Assembly: GCF_036894955.1 (NCBI RefSeq)
Contig: NZ_CP145905.1
Coordinates: 1,433,501 to 1,497,500 of the forward strand
Direction: 5' to 3'
Source: Paenibacillus sp. KS-LC4
GTDB taxonomy: Bacteria > Bacillota > Bacilli > Paenibacillales > Paenibacillaceae
DNA: 64,000 nucleotides
The notes under the pieces were generated by a model. It did not search any database and was not told the origin of the DNA. It saw only the letters and a list, made by a program, of their open reading frames with translations. Shown here in pieces: positions 1-8,831 of this stretch (positions are counted from its first letter, which is position 1; each line of letters starts with the position of its first letter). The position numbers and the translations under genes are program-made.

Positions 1-22
1 GCTTACTGACCGCAGTACGGAT

Positions 23-979
23 GTGAAAGTATCGGTTATCATACCAACATTAAATGCGGGGGCGGGCTTGGTTGATCAGGTGGAGCGGCTTCAAAAACAG
101 ACGCTGCGTCCCTACGAAATTATAATAATGGACTCTTCCTCAGACGATGGTACGGTGGAACGTGCACGCAAGCTGGGGACGAGGGTGCTGTCCGTTCAGC
201 GCAGCGAGTTTGACCATGGCGGAACTCGCAATTTGGCGGCGGCTCAAGCGAAAGGTGAATTCTTCGTATTTATGACGCAGGACGCGCTTCCTTATGATGA
301 CTTTGTGCTCGAAAAGCTGATCCAGCCGCTGCTGCTAGACGACAGAACAGCCTGCTCTTATGCAAGACAGATCCCTTATCCTCATGCAGGCATACTGGAA
401 CGGCTTGCAAGGGAATCGAACTATCCGCAAGAGCCACGTTTGAAATCTAAAGCGGATATAGACCAAATGGGCATACAGACGTTTATTTGCTCAAATGTAT
501 GCGCAGCCTATCGCAAAGAAACCTTTTATGAGATGGGCAGCTTTGCCGCTCCCGTTATCTTCAATGAGGATATGTTTATGGCAGCTACTTGTGTCATGAA
601 CGGCTATAATATTGCTTATGCTGCTGAAGCAGGCGTCTACCACTCGCATGATTATACCGTGATGCAGCAGTTCAGGCGTTTTTTTGACAACGGGGTGTCC
701 ATGTGTCGCAATGAATGGATTATTCCATACAGCAAAGTGGGCAAACCTGGCTTTAAGCTGGTCAAAACCCAGCTCAAATGCTTGCTACAAGAACGGCGCT
801 ATCATTTGATTCCTGTGCTTGTCGCGGAATCGGCTGCGAAGCTTATTGGCTACAAGCTCGGCATTAAGCATAAGCGCCTTCCGCTGTTTTTGTGTCGGCA
901 TTTCAGTATGCATAAGCTGATATGGGATCGGATGCACAGCGTAAACGATACTTCGGCATCCATGAAGCGTACGGGTTAG
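23..979 (+). CDS. Family 2 glycosyltransferase, rhamnosyltransferase-like
   Basis: This is a GT-A fold, inverting glycosyltransferase that probably adds a sugar to a cell-surface polysaccharide in the cytoplasm. The N-terminus VSVIIPTLNAG is the nucleotide-sugar binding strand of GT2. DSSSDDGT follows at about residue 37, and TQDALP at about 85 stands in the DXD metal-binding position. There is no signal peptide. The GTG at 23 gives 318 residues, but the frame stays open to the window edge (preceding codons read LTDRSTD), so the true start may lie outside. A second frame ends at the TGA at 24-26, overlapping the GTG, so an upstream gene may be translationally coupled. The donor sugar cannot be told from sequence. 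Confidence 0.85.
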   Translation: MKVSVIIPTLNAGAGLVDQVERLQKQTLRPYEIIIMDSSSDDGTVERARKLGTRVLSVQRSEFDHGGTRNLAAAQAKGEFFVFMTQDALPYDDFVLEKLIQPLLLDDRTACSYARQIPYPHAGILERLARESNYPQEPRLKSKADIDQMGIQTFICSNVCAAYRKETFYEMGSFAAPVIFNEDMFMAATCVMNGYNIAYAAEAGVYHSHDYTVMQQFRRFFDNGVSMCRNEWIIPYSKVGKPGFKLVKTQLKCLLQERRYHLIPVLVAESAAKLIGYKLGIKHKRLPLFLCRHFSMHKLIWDRMHSVNDTSASMKRTG

Positions 980-1023
980 CTTCAGGCATTATTTATTCAG
1001 AATACAAAAATATGAAAGCATTC

Positions 1024-1070
1024 AAAGCATGTCATCCGATTTAGGTAATCGGACGGGCATGCTTTTTATT
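1024..1070 (+). terminator. Intrinsic terminator after the glycosyltransferase
   Basis: An inverted repeat pairs AAGCATG and ATCCGATT with AATCGGA and CATGCTT, followed by TTTTTATT. It closes the glycosyltransferase transcript, so the downstream cardiolipin synthase has its own promoter. Confidence 0.75.
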
Positions 1071-1194
1071 ATGCAATACAATCGTTTGCCCCATTAACTT
1101 GAGCAAATGTACGCATAAGGAAACCTTGAACCGCCGAAACTAAATCAGCAAGTGTATGAATGCAGGTAATGCGGCAGAGGCAAGGGGGACCAAC

Positions 1195-2640
1195 ATGTCC
1201 GTTTGGTTGATTATAATAGCCCTGACTATCGTTCTAGGGCTTTATTTACTGCAATTTGTATTTATTTTTGCCATGGAGTATCGCAGGCCTGCACGCTTAG
1301 CTGCCTGGCTGACGATTACGATGCTGCTGCCGATTTTGGGCATTGTGCTTTACCTGCTGCTTGCACGGCCAGTAAATCGCCAAAGCAGCCAAACACATAA
1401 ACGGCTCGCTCAAGAGAAGCTGCTCCTAGCGGGGAAGCTGACGCATAATGCGCAAAGCTTTACCGATATGCAGGGAAGTCCAGAAGTGGATGGGCAAGAA
1501 CAGCTTTTCCGGCTATTGACGGCTTCGAGGGGGCACTGTATTACGCTGCGCAACCATGTTCATGTGCTGAAAAATGGGCAGGAAACCTATGAAGCAATCT
1601 TGGCGGCGATTAGCCGGGCTAAGAGCTATATTCATCTCGATTATTATACGATACGGGATGATGGAATCGGACAACGCTTCAAGCAAGCCTTAATTGAGCG
1701 GGCAAAGGCAGGGGTAGAGGTTCGCGTGCTGTATGACGGCATCGGGAGCATGAATTTAAGCCAAGTCTACATTGATGAGCTTGTTGCTGCGGGCATACAG
1801 ACAAGCTGCTTTTTACCGCCGCGCCATGCTTGGTATGAACGGAGGCTAAACAACCGCAATCACAGTAAAATTGCAGTCGTGGACGGCATAATTGGCTTCG
1901 TTGGAGGTATTAATATAGGCGATGAGTATTTGGGAGGAAATCCGAAGCTTGGATTTTGGCGGGATACCCATGTACAGCTGGAGGGGGATGCGGTTTATTT
2001 TTTGCAGCAGCTGTTCAGGAGCGATTGGGCTTTTGCTGCACATGAGGAGCTATACGATGAGCGTTATATGCCCAGGCATCATTGCGACGGCTGTGATCCG
2101 GTGCTCATTACGCCAGGTGGTCCCGATCAAATCGGGGAGCCGATATTAGAATCGGTCGTCGCTTCGGTCATGGCAGCGAAAGAAAGCATCTGCTTGTCGA
2201 CGCCCTATTTTATACCTGATCCGGGCTTGCTCATGGCGCTTCGGGTAGCTGCGCTAAGCGGCGTCGATGTCCGAATCATTATTCCAGGCAAAGGTGACTC
2301 ACAGCTAGTATTATGGGCTACGCTTTCTTATGTAGAGCCGCTGCTTAAGGCGGGAATTAAGGTTTTGCGCTATCAAAAAGGCTTTATACATGCCAAGGTG
2401 CTAATCATTGATCGCATGCTGGCGTCAGTAGGGACGGCGAATATGGACATGCGCAGCTTCTACAACAATTATGAGCAAAATGCGCTTTTATTCGATCCCC
2501 GCTCGATAGCACAGCTGAGGAGGGAGTTTCGGCAGGATGAGCAAGACAGCGATGAGCTGAGCCTCTCTGCGTTTTCGAAGCGTCCTGCTATACAAAAGAT
2601 GGCGGAAGCGGCGGCGCATATGCTGTCCCCATTGTTGTAG
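1195..2640 (+). CDS. cls: Cardiolipin synthase
   Basis: This membrane phospholipase-D-superfamily enzyme condenses two phosphatidylglycerols into cardiolipin and glycerol. Two N-terminal hydrophobic helices (about residues 3-22 and 32-56) precede two HKD active-site motifs: NHSKIAVVDG near residue 222 and HAKVLIID near 400, each followed by the usual G-G or G-T-x-N-x-D segment. An ATG also exists at 1156, but the ATG at 1195 is preferred because AAGGGGG lies 6 nt upstream and it gives 481 residues, the normal family length. The gene stands alone behind a terminator. Confidence 0.92.
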   Translation: MSVWLIIIALTIVLGLYLLQFVFIFAMEYRRPARLAAWLTITMLLPILGIVLYLLLARPVNRQSSQTHKRLAQEKLLLAGKLTHNAQSFTDMQGSPEVDGQEQLFRLLTASRGHCITLRNHVHVLKNGQETYEAILAAISRAKSYIHLDYYTIRDDGIGQRFKQALIERAKAGVEVRVLYDGIGSMNLSQVYIDELVAAGIQTSCFLPPRHAWYERRLNNRNHSKIAVVDGIIGFVGGINIGDEYLGGNPKLGFWRDTHVQLEGDAVYFLQQLFRSDWAFAAHEELYDERYMPRHHCDGCDPVLITPGGPDQIGEPILESVVASVMAAKESICLSTPYFIPDPGLLMALRVAALSGVDVRIIIPGKGDSQLVLWATLSYVEPLLKAGIKVLRYQKGFIHAKVLIIDRMLASVGTANMDMRSFYNNYEQNALLFDPRSIAQLRREFRQDEQDSDELSLSAFSKRPAIQKMAEAAAHMLSPLL

Positions 2641-2753
2641 CTGCTCATTGTTAATCGTTGTTAATGGTTGATCTGTTAGTGAATGAAACAGCTATGGTCT
2701 GGGCATATTTTGCAGGTAGGCTAGCCGAACGTATGAAGGAAGGAGGGAAAACG

Positions 2754-2957
2754 ATGGCAGATGGAAATGAACAGCCGACAACCGAAGAGCGGAATGTGTC
2801 AGCGAATGGCGTTGATGCCAAGCACGAAGGGCGCTCCGATTATTTTATGGATATCGACCGAATGGTGAATGAAGGGCTCGGAGGAGGCAATGTAACGCCT
2901 CATAATGGCCTTATTGATGAATCGACGACCGATACGATGGAGGAAGAAGGAAGATAG
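2754..2957 (+). CDS. Small conserved acidic protein of unknown function
   Basis: This is a 67-residue hydrophilic, acidic protein starting MADGNEQ and ending MEEEGR, with a central segment YFMDIDRMVNEGLGGG that looks conserved. The ATG at 2754 has a near-perfect AAGGAGGG site 6-7 nt upstream, so the longer frame from 2658 is not used. It lies 25 bp before the sspH-like gene and probably shares its transcript, which hints at a sporulation-phase role. That is inference only, and I do not recognise a named family. Confidence 0.6.
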   Translation: MADGNEQPTTEERNVSANGVDAKHEGRSDYFMDIDRMVNEGLGGGNVTPHNGLIDESTTDTMEEEGR

Positions 2958-2982
2958 CAATCAAGCAAAGGGAGGGAACCTT

Positions 2983-3162
2983 ATGGACGCATCGCGCGCC
3001 AAGCAAATTTATGATTCATCACAAACCATTGCCGTACAGCTCGATGGTAAATCCGTTTGGATTGAGCATGTGGATATAGCTAATAATATGGCGACTGTAC
3101 AGATCGGCTCTAACCCATTAAATACGGAGACCGTTTCATTGGAACGGCTAAGGGAAGGGTAG
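2983..3162 (+). CDS. sspH: Small acid-soluble spore protein, H type
   Basis: This 59-residue protein matches the SspH family pattern: MDASRAKQIYDSS, then SVWIEHVD, and a late SNPL-V-L-L segment. H-type SASPs are minor proteins of the spore core made in the forespore. Start choice: AAAGGGAGGG precedes the ATG at 2983 by about 6 nt, and the frame upstream of it overlaps the preceding gene. It marks the host as an endospore former. A hairpin follows the stop codon. Confidence 0.85.
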   Translation: MDASRAKQIYDSSQTIAVQLDGKSVWIEHVDIANNMATVQIGSNPLNTETVSLERLREG

Positions 3163-3202
3163 CCGCGCTCGCAAGCTGTGTGCTTTTTAGCTTGGCACGA
3201 AG

Positions 3203-3249
3203 AGCAGGGTATTTCGGAGAGGCTGATGGCCTGCAAAGGATACCCTGCT
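3203..3249. terminator. Hairpin between convergent genes
   Basis: AGCAGGGTAT (3203-3212) pairs perfectly with ATACCCTGCT (3240-3249), with a short T-rich tail. It lies between the sspH-like gene on the plus strand and a minus-strand gene ending at 3265, so it may terminate in both directions. Confidence 0.5.
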
Positions 3250-3264
3250 TCTTTTCGTATGCCT

Positions 3265-3576
3265 TTACCCGCCAAACGATTCGCGAAAGGCCTCGCTCAG
3301 CTTTGCTTGATCCGTCTCCCAAAGCTCGGCGATTTCAGCGGAGACGTTCTCATCCCACCAATCGGCGAGCAGCTTGCGATTGCTTTTATGCTCGTGAATC
3401 CACAGCAGATGGACAGCCACCTTTTTAAAATATAAATTTTCGGCCTGCTCTAGCTTTTCTTTGGACACCCACAGCTTCAAACGTTTGGCCGTACGGTACA
3501 GCTCATTGCTGCAAGCACGCCTTATTTTGCGAGCGGTAGGCAGGCTTGAATCATGCTTCTGGGCAGTAGGCTTCAT
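3265..3576 (-). CDS. Small conserved hypothetical protein
   Basis: This 103-residue soluble, basic protein is rich in Lys, Arg, Trp and Leu, with the segments ELYRTAKRLKLWV, ENLYFKKVAVHLLW and LLADWWDENV. Its regular amphipathic pattern and composition look like a real protein of the kind seen in Paenibacillus genomes, often labelled only hypothetical. GAGGAG lies about 12 nt upstream of the ATG on the minus strand. It converges on the sspH-like gene. No catalytic motif is visible and I assign no function. Confidence 0.55.
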   Translation of the reverse strand: MKPTAQKHDSSLPTARKIRRACSNELYRTAKRLKLWVSKEKLEQAENLYFKKVAVHLLWIHEHKSNRKLLADWWDENVSAEIAELWETDQAKLSEAFRESFGG

Positions 3577-3723
3577 GGCACACCGGCTCCTCTCTTTCCT
3601 CTATATGTATGCATCCGCCTGCTTGATCGTCACCTGCACGCTTTCGACTGGATGAGCCTTCCTTCCGTGTGGTAGAATAACAAACGAAGCAGTAGTTTAG
3701 AGAGGATGTGAGAGACAAGCGTG

Positions 3724-4332
3724 ATGGAGTGGATTTCAGAGGTTTTGCATACACTGCTCTTATGGATTGAAAGCCTTGGCTACTTTGGCATTTTGATCGG
3801 CTTGCTGATGGAGGTCATTCCAAGTGAGATCGTACTCGGTTTTGGCGGCTATTTGGTGTATAAGGGGGAAATTTCTTACGCAGGCGCCGTCTTTTTTGGA
3901 ACGCTTGGCGCGGTAGGGCAAAACTGGATCTTGTATGCATTCGGAAGATACGGGGGACGTCCCCTGGTGGAGAAATACGGAAAGTATATTAAGATTAAGA
4001 AGAAGCATGTCGATCTTGCCGAACGGTGGTTCAAAAAATATGGCTCCGGCATTGTGTTTACAGCCCGTTTCGTTCCCGTTATGCGTCAGGTTATCTCGAT
4101 TCCGGCAGGCATGGCGAAAATGAATTTTTGGCTATTTACGATACTTACCGCAGCAGCATCTCTGCCATGGGCGCTATTGTTCGTCTATTTAGGCTTCTCG
4201 CTTGGTGAAAATTGGGAAAATATTCATGAGCAATCGAAGGACTATGTGCTTCCGGCTATTATTCTTGCTGTATTGCTGATCATTATTTATTCGCTTTATA
4301 AAATTAGAAAATCACGTAAAAAATCGGTGTAA
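3724..4332 (+). CDS. DedA family membrane protein
   Basis: This is a 202-residue integral membrane protein of the DedA/SNARE-associated family. Members transport lipid carriers such as undecaprenyl phosphate or phospholipids across the bilayer and support envelope homeostasis. Visible hallmarks are EVIPSEIVLGFGGYLVYKG near residue 30, the family motif F-x-A-R-F-x-P-x-x-R (FTARFVPVMRQ, near 113), about four hydrophobic helices and a basic tail KIRKSRKK. The ATG at 3724 is preferred over the adjacent GTG at 3721. AGAGAGG lies about 15 nt upstream. Its exact substrate is unknown. Confidence 0.85.
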   Translation: MEWISEVLHTLLLWIESLGYFGILIGLLMEVIPSEIVLGFGGYLVYKGEISYAGAVFFGTLGAVGQNWILYAFGRYGGRPLVEKYGKYIKIKKKHVDLAERWFKKYGSGIVFTARFVPVMRQVISIPAGMAKMNFWLFTILTAAASLPWALLFVYLGFSLGENWENIHEQSKDYVLPAIILAVLLIIIYSLYKIRKSRKKSV

Positions 4333-4398
4333 TGAAGCTTTCCTGTGTGAATGGCGATTGCGTGAATGACGATACATATAACAAAAGAAAGAGGGTAA

Positions 4399-4971
4399 AT
4401 GAATATGAGCAAAAGCGTAGCAGAAAAATTGAACAAAGGCATCAGCCCACAGCAATTCATCGACGGCATGGAGAAAAATAAAGAGGCTTTTCAAGACTGG
4501 TATAATCAGTTTGCTTGGACGGATGAAAGCGATCGTGAATATTTCGAATCGCTGAACAACCGTGACGATTTGCGCGTCTTGATTTTGATGGCTGAATGGT
4601 GCGGCGATGTCATTCGCAATATTCCAGTTGTATTCCGTGCGCTTGAAAATAGCGGCGTTCCAACAGAGGTGCTCATTATGGAGGAGCATCTTGATACGAT
4701 GGAGCAGTTTTTGACGATGGGCGGCCGTGCGGTGCCGATTGTAATTATTGCAGATACAGGCGGCCATGTGCTTGGTCAATGGGGGCCGCGTCCTAAGCAT
4801 GTTCAGGAGGCGATGACAGCGTTCAAGCTGGAAAATCCAGACCGCGAAGCAGCCGATTATCAAGAGAAGCTTGGACTTGTCCGTCAGGAAATGGGCCGCC
4901 GTTATGGCGAAGGCACAGGCTATCAGACGGTTATTGTGAAGGAACTGCGCGACCTGCTGGAGTCGTTCTAA
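4399..4971 (+). CDS. Thioredoxin-fold protein with a single active-site Cys
   Basis: This 190-residue cytoplasmic protein has a thioredoxin-like core: LRVLILMAEWCGDV is the beta strand plus active site, and RAVPIVIIAD is the cis-Pro region. The second Cys of CxxC is replaced by Val (WCGDV), so it cannot do ordinary dithiol redox chemistry. A role in monothiol chemistry or binding is more likely. AAGAGGG precedes the ATG. The next gene, an MBL hydrolase, starts 19 nt after the stop, so the two are probably co-transcribed. Confidence 0.8.
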   Translation: MNMSKSVAEKLNKGISPQQFIDGMEKNKEAFQDWYNQFAWTDESDREYFESLNNRDDLRVLILMAEWCGDVIRNIPVVFRALENSGVPTEVLIMEEHLDTMEQFLTMGGRAVPIVIIADTGGHVLGQWGPRPKHVQEAMTAFKLENPDREAADYQEKLGLVRQEMGRRYGEGTGYQTVIVKELRDLLESF

Positions 4972-4990
4972 ATAGAGAATAGGAGCATTG

Positions 4991-5638
4991 ATGATGAGTG
5001 AAATGCGAGTTGAGTCATTTGCGCTGGGGCCTCTCCAGACGAATTGCTACCTGCTAACGGTAAAGGATGAGGAAACAGGCAAGGAACGGGGCATTATTAT
5101 TGACCCGGGCATGAATCCGAAAGGCCTGCTTAAGCGGATTGCGGATACGCAAATTGAGGCGATTTTGCTCACCCATGCCCATTTCGATCATATGGGCGGC
5201 GTGGACGAGGTTCGCAAAGCGGCAGGCTGCCCGGTTTATATCCACGATCTGGAGGCCGACTGGCTGACGGATGCAGGGAAAAATGGTTCTATGCGCTGGC
5301 AGGAGGTAACGCCGCCGCTGACAACCGATCCAGCAGAATACGCGCTGGATGAAGGGATGACGCTTACGCTGCTGGGCGAGAAATTTCACGTCATGCATAC
5401 GCCAGGACATTCACCGGGCAGCGTGAGCTTTTTGCGCGGCAGCGATCTTTTTTCCGGCGACGTGCTGTTTAGGCTCTCCGTTGGACGTACAGACCTGCCT
5501 GGCAGTCGCGAGCGGGATTTGTACGATTCCATTCAGGGCAAGCTTTACAGGCTGCCTGATGAGGTCAAAGTATATCCGGGACATGGCCCGAGGACAACGA
5601 TTGGGTTCGAGAAGGCGAATAATCCGTTTACGCGCTAA
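4991..5638 (+). CDS. MBL-fold metallohydrolase, glyoxalase II-like
   Basis: This 215-residue metallo-beta-lactamase-fold hydrolase resembles YqgX/GloB-type proteins that hydrolyse thioesters such as hydroxyacyl-thiols. The dinuclear metal motif THAHFDHMGG is present near residue 59, followed by HTPGHSPGS near 136, GDVLF near 156 and a final PGHGP. AGGAG sits 5 nt before the ATG at 4991. It lies just after a monothiol thioredoxin-like gene, so a shared thiol-related role is possible, although the true substrate is not identifiable. Confidence 0.85.
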   Translation: MMSEMRVESFALGPLQTNCYLLTVKDEETGKERGIIIDPGMNPKGLLKRIADTQIEAILLTHAHFDHMGGVDEVRKAAGCPVYIHDLEADWLTDAGKNGSMRWQEVTPPLTTDPAEYALDEGMTLTLLGEKFHVMHTPGHSPGSVSFLRGSDLFSGDVLFRLSVGRTDLPGSRERDLYDSIQGKLYRLPDEVKVYPGHGPRTTIGFEKANNPFTR

Positions 5639-5695
5639 TCGCTTAAGCAAGAACGGCGAGAATGGGCATTTAACCGTCAGCCAGCGTGGCATTTG

Positions 5696-5718
5696 CCGCC
5701 TTTCGGCTGGCGGTTTTT
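5696..5718 (+). terminator. Intrinsic terminator before tex
   Basis: CCGCC (5696-5700) pairs with GGCGG (5709-5713) and is followed by TTTTT. A further AGCCAG upstream offers alternative pairing. It ends the thioredoxin/MBL transcript. Confidence 0.5.
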
Positions 5719-5866
5719 GTGCTGTCTGAGGATGGTACGCAGGCTCGAGCCGCAAATAAGGAACAACGATTTTGAACACGTGCCCAACATAATGGTAAAA
5801 TAGGGAGAAGCCCGCCTGCGGCAAATAAGCAGGCTATGATAATGCAAAAAGGACGGTGCGTAACGC

Positions 5867-8119
5867 TTGGCAAATACGACGACGAATATTACGAGTGAAG
5901 CGCTCGATGGACCAACTGGCAAGGTGGAACGAACGGCGGAGCAAATCGCTGCGGAAAACGAACGGATTATTAAAGGAGTAGCGGCGCAGCTTTCTATCCC
6001 GATTACGAAAGTTAAAGCGGCAGTCGCCTTGCTCGATGAAGGCAATACAATACCGTTCATCTCCAGATATCGCAAGGAAATGACGGGCGAGCTGGATGAG
6101 ACTGAGCTTAGAGCAATTGAGGAAAAACTGCAATATTTGCGGAATTTGGAAGAGCGCAAGCGCGAGGTTATTCGGCTTATCGACGAGCAGGGCAAGCTGA
6201 CCGAGGAATTGAGCCTTGCGATTAACGCCGCAGTTAAGCTTCAGGAAATTGAAGATTTATACCGGCCATATCGCCAGAAGCGCAAGACGCGGGCGAGCGT
6301 GGCAAAGGAGCGGGGCCTAGAGCCGCTTGCGGATTGGCTTTGGTCGCAGCCGCGCCAAGGCGAGCCTCTCGCCGAGGCTGCCAAATATATAGATGAGGCC
6401 AAGGGCGTTCCCGGCGCTCAGGAAGCGCTGCAAGGGGCTATGGATATTTTGGCTGAAAATATAGCAGATGATGCTTCAATTCGCTCCTGGGTGCGAAAGC
6501 ATACGTTTGAGCACTCGCTTATCCGTACAGAAGCGCGTGATGCGAAAGCGGAATCCGTATATGAAATGTACTACAGCTATAATGAGCCGCTGCGAAAGCT
6601 GCCTCCGCATCGCGTGCTGGCGATAAATCGCGGCGAGCGCGAGGATGTACTGAAGGTGGCGTTTGAGTTGCCCGCTGAGCGGATTCATGAGCATATTGGC
6701 CGTAAAATTTTACGGAATCATACGGCAGAGGCAGTAAGAAGGGTGCTTGCTTCTGTCATTGAGGATTCGTATAAGCGATTGTTAGCGCCTTCTATTGAGC
6801 GCGAGGTCCGCAGTGAGCTGACGGATAAAGCGGAGGAGCATGCGATTTCGATTTTTTCGGAAAATCTGCGCAATCTGCTGCTGCAGCCGCCCGTTCGCGG
6901 CAATGTCGTGCTTGGTGTCGACCCTGCGTTCCGCACAGGCTGCAAGCTGGCGGTCATTGACGATACAGGCAAGCTGCTGGAGGTAGCCGTATCCTATCCG
7001 ACTGCCCCGCATCATAAAGTAGTGGAAGCTGAACGTTTAATAAATGGCCTGATTGATAAATATAAAGTCGAGCTGATTGTCATTGGCAATGGGACGGCTT
7101 CACGGGAAACGGAGCAGTTTATTGCGAACCTGATTAAAGCTCGCCAAGCCGCGCCTGGTCTTGAGCTGAAATATATTATTGTCAGCGAGGCAGGGGCGAG
7201 CGTGTATTCGGCTTCCAAGCTTGCAGCCGAGGAATTCCCTTCTCTTGACGTTGCTGAGCGCAGCGCCGTGTCCATTGCTCGCAGGCTGCAGGACCCGCTG
7301 GCTGAGCTTGTCAAGATTGAGCCAAAGGCAATCGGCGTCGGTCAATACCAGCATGACGTCAGCCAGAAGCGCCTAGATGAAAGCTTGGGCGCTGTCGTAG
7401 AGTCGGCGGTAAACCATGTAGGCGTAGACGTTAATACGGCCTCGGCGTCGCTGCTTTCCTATGTTGCGGGTATTAATGCGACGACGGCACGCAACATTGT
7501 CAAATATCGTGAGGAAAATGGCCGTTTCGTGAAGCGCGCGCAGCTGCAAAAGGTACCGCGGCTAGGCGCGAAAGCTTACGAGCAGTGTATCGGCTTCCTG
7601 CGAATTCCTGAAGCGGCAAATCCGCTGGATGCTACGCCAATTCATACCGAGTCGTATGCGGTCGTGGATAAGCTTTTTTACCATTTAGGGGTAAAGCTGA
7701 ACCAGCTCGGCACAGAAGAGCTTAAACAGAAGCTGACGGAGCTTGATGTGGCTTCTGTCGCTTCTGAGCTAGGCGTCGGCGTTCCAACGCTGCGCGATAT
7801 TGTTGACAGCCTCCTGCGCCCTGGACGTGATCCGCGTGAGGAGCTTCCCGCTCCTATTTTTCATACCGAGGTGCTGAATCTGGAGGATTTGACCGCGGGC
7901 ATGGAGCTGCAGGGCACGGTCCGCAACGTCATTGATTTTGGGGCATTTATCGACATTGGGCTTAAAAATGACGGGCTCGTCCATATTTCCCAATTGAGCG
8001 ATAAATTTGTGAAGCACCCGATGGATGTCGTATCTGTAGGGGACACTGTTACCGTCTGGGTACTGACTGTAGATGTGAAAAAAGGGCGCGTTGGCCTTAC
8101 GATGCGCAAGCCAGATTAA
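5867..8119 (+). CDS. tex: Tex family RNA-binding transcription accessory protein
   Basis: This 750-residue Tex protein binds nucleic acid and affects transcription and RNA turnover. Domain order is an N-terminal helical Tex region, a YqgF/RNase-H-like fold (VLGVDPAFRTGCKLAVID near residue 345), a helix-hairpin-helix segment (ASLLSYVAGINATTARNIV near 530) and a C-terminal S1 domain (GTVRNVIDFGAFIDIG to VGLTMRKPD). Length is normal for bacilli. The start is a TTG with AAAAAGGACGG about 11 nt upstream; no in-frame ATG fits the N-terminus. The gene is monocistronic and closed by a hairpin. Confidence 0.93.
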   Translation: MANTTTNITSEALDGPTGKVERTAEQIAAENERIIKGVAAQLSIPITKVKAAVALLDEGNTIPFISRYRKEMTGELDETELRAIEEKLQYLRNLEERKREVIRLIDEQGKLTEELSLAINAAVKLQEIEDLYRPYRQKRKTRASVAKERGLEPLADWLWSQPRQGEPLAEAAKYIDEAKGVPGAQEALQGAMDILAENIADDASIRSWVRKHTFEHSLIRTEARDAKAESVYEMYYSYNEPLRKLPPHRVLAINRGEREDVLKVAFELPAERIHEHIGRKILRNHTAEAVRRVLASVIEDSYKRLLAPSIEREVRSELTDKAEEHAISIFSENLRNLLLQPPVRGNVVLGVDPAFRTGCKLAVIDDTGKLLEVAVSYPTAPHHKVVEAERLINGLIDKYKVELIVIGNGTASRETEQFIANLIKARQAAPGLELKYIIVSEAGASVYSASKLAAEEFPSLDVAERSAVSIARRLQDPLAELVKIEPKAIGVGQYQHDVSQKRLDESLGAVVESAVNHVGVDVNTASASLLSYVAGINATTARNIVKYREENGRFVKRAQLQKVPRLGAKAYEQCIGFLRIPEAANPLDATPIHTESYAVVDKLFYHLGVKLNQLGTEELKQKLTELDVASVASELGVGVPTLRDIVDSLLRPGRDPREELPAPIFHTEVLNLEDLTAGMELQGTVRNVIDFGAFIDIGLKNDGLVHISQLSDKFVKHPMDVVSVGDTVTVWVLTVDVKKGRVGLTMRKPD

Positions 8120-8131
8120 TAAAAGCCTAAA

Positions 8132-8162
8132 GACGGACTTGCCGATTGCCGGCAAGTCCGTC
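8132..8162. terminator. Perfect 13-bp hairpin after tex
   Basis: GACGGACTTGCCG (8132-8144) and its exact complement (8150-8162) flank a 5-nt loop. The T-run downstream is weak, so it may act as a terminator or as an RNA 3'-end stabiliser. Confidence 0.6.
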
Positions 8163-8220
8163 ATACTTAATGGGGAATATCAGGAGTTGCCATGTAAAGC
8201 AACAGAGAGGATGAGTATCT

Positions 8221-8685
8221 ATGCAAGCCGAGAAATGCAGCACTTTTCCCCATCATAAATGGTTTGGCATAGCGCTCCAGGCGCTCGTCGTACTTGCTCA
8301 TAAGGATCAGCCCTGCACAAGCGCTGCAATTGCAAAACGGCTTCAGGTCGAGCCGACTATGCTGCGCCGAGTCATGGCTGAGCTTGCCCGTGAAGGGCTG
8401 CTGGAAACGAAGGAAGGCAAGGACGGAGGCTACAAGCTAAGTCGCTCTGCAAGCGCAATTACGCTGGCAGATGTGTATTTGGCGCTTCAACTAGGGGAGC
8501 CATTATGCAAAGGCTTGGAGCAGACGACAGGAGAGCATGAATTTGGGCAGGAAATGCGTCAAGCCTTTGGCGAAATTTCTGAGGGAGTGAAAAATAGTGC
8601 GCTCGCTATGCTGGGTCAGGGGACAATTGAACAGCTGACGAGACGGGTATGCGATCTTAAAAAGGGAATAGATAACCAACTATAA
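8221..8685 (+). CDS. Rrf2 family transcriptional regulator
   Basis: This 154-residue winged-helix DNA-binding protein belongs to the Rrf2/YwnA group. The helix-turn-helix is visible as TSAAIAKRLQVEPTMLRRVMAEL and the wing as GLLETKEGKDGGYKLSR. The clustered cysteines that ligate Fe-S in IscR/NsrR are absent. Isolated Cys residues near positions 33 and 99 could sense redox or electrophile stress, as in thiol-based YwnA-like members. It lies directly upstream of a nitroreductase gene that has its own promoter and a palindrome, its likely target. Confidence 0.85.
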   Translation: MQAEKCSTFPHHKWFGIALQALVVLAHKDQPCTSAAIAKRLQVEPTMLRRVMAELAREGLLETKEGKDGGYKLSRSASAITLADVYLALQLGEPLCKGLEQTTGEHEFGQEMRQAFGEISEGVKNSALAMLGQGTIEQLTRRVCDLKKGIDNQL

Positions 8686-8704
8686 AATAGTTAGAAATAT
8701 ACGA

Positions 8705-8734
8705 TTGACAAGTGAGTGGATGGAGTACTATACT
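8705..8734 (+). promoter_or_regulatory. Sigma-A-type promoter of the nitroreductase
   Basis: A consensus -35 TTGACA (8705-8710) is separated by 18 bp from TATACT (8729-8734). It sits between the Rrf2 regulator and the nitroreductase, giving the latter an independent start. Confidence 0.7.
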
Positions 8735-8767
8735 ATTGCTTGTGAAGCAGATGTTTTTTTGAAATTA

Positions 8768-8789
8768 ACTGTGTTACATTTTACACAGT
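8768..8789. promoter_or_regulatory. Palindrome, putative operator
   Basis: ACTGTGT (8768-8774) and ACACAGT (8783-8789) form a perfect 7-bp inverted repeat with an 8-bp spacer. It lies about 35 bp past the -10 box and 42 bp before the nitroreductase ATG. The position suits repression by the neighbouring Rrf2 protein; this is inference. Confidence 0.45.
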
Positions 8790-8831
8790 AAGAATTGCAC
8801 TTATATAAACGATACTTTGGAGGGAATTATC

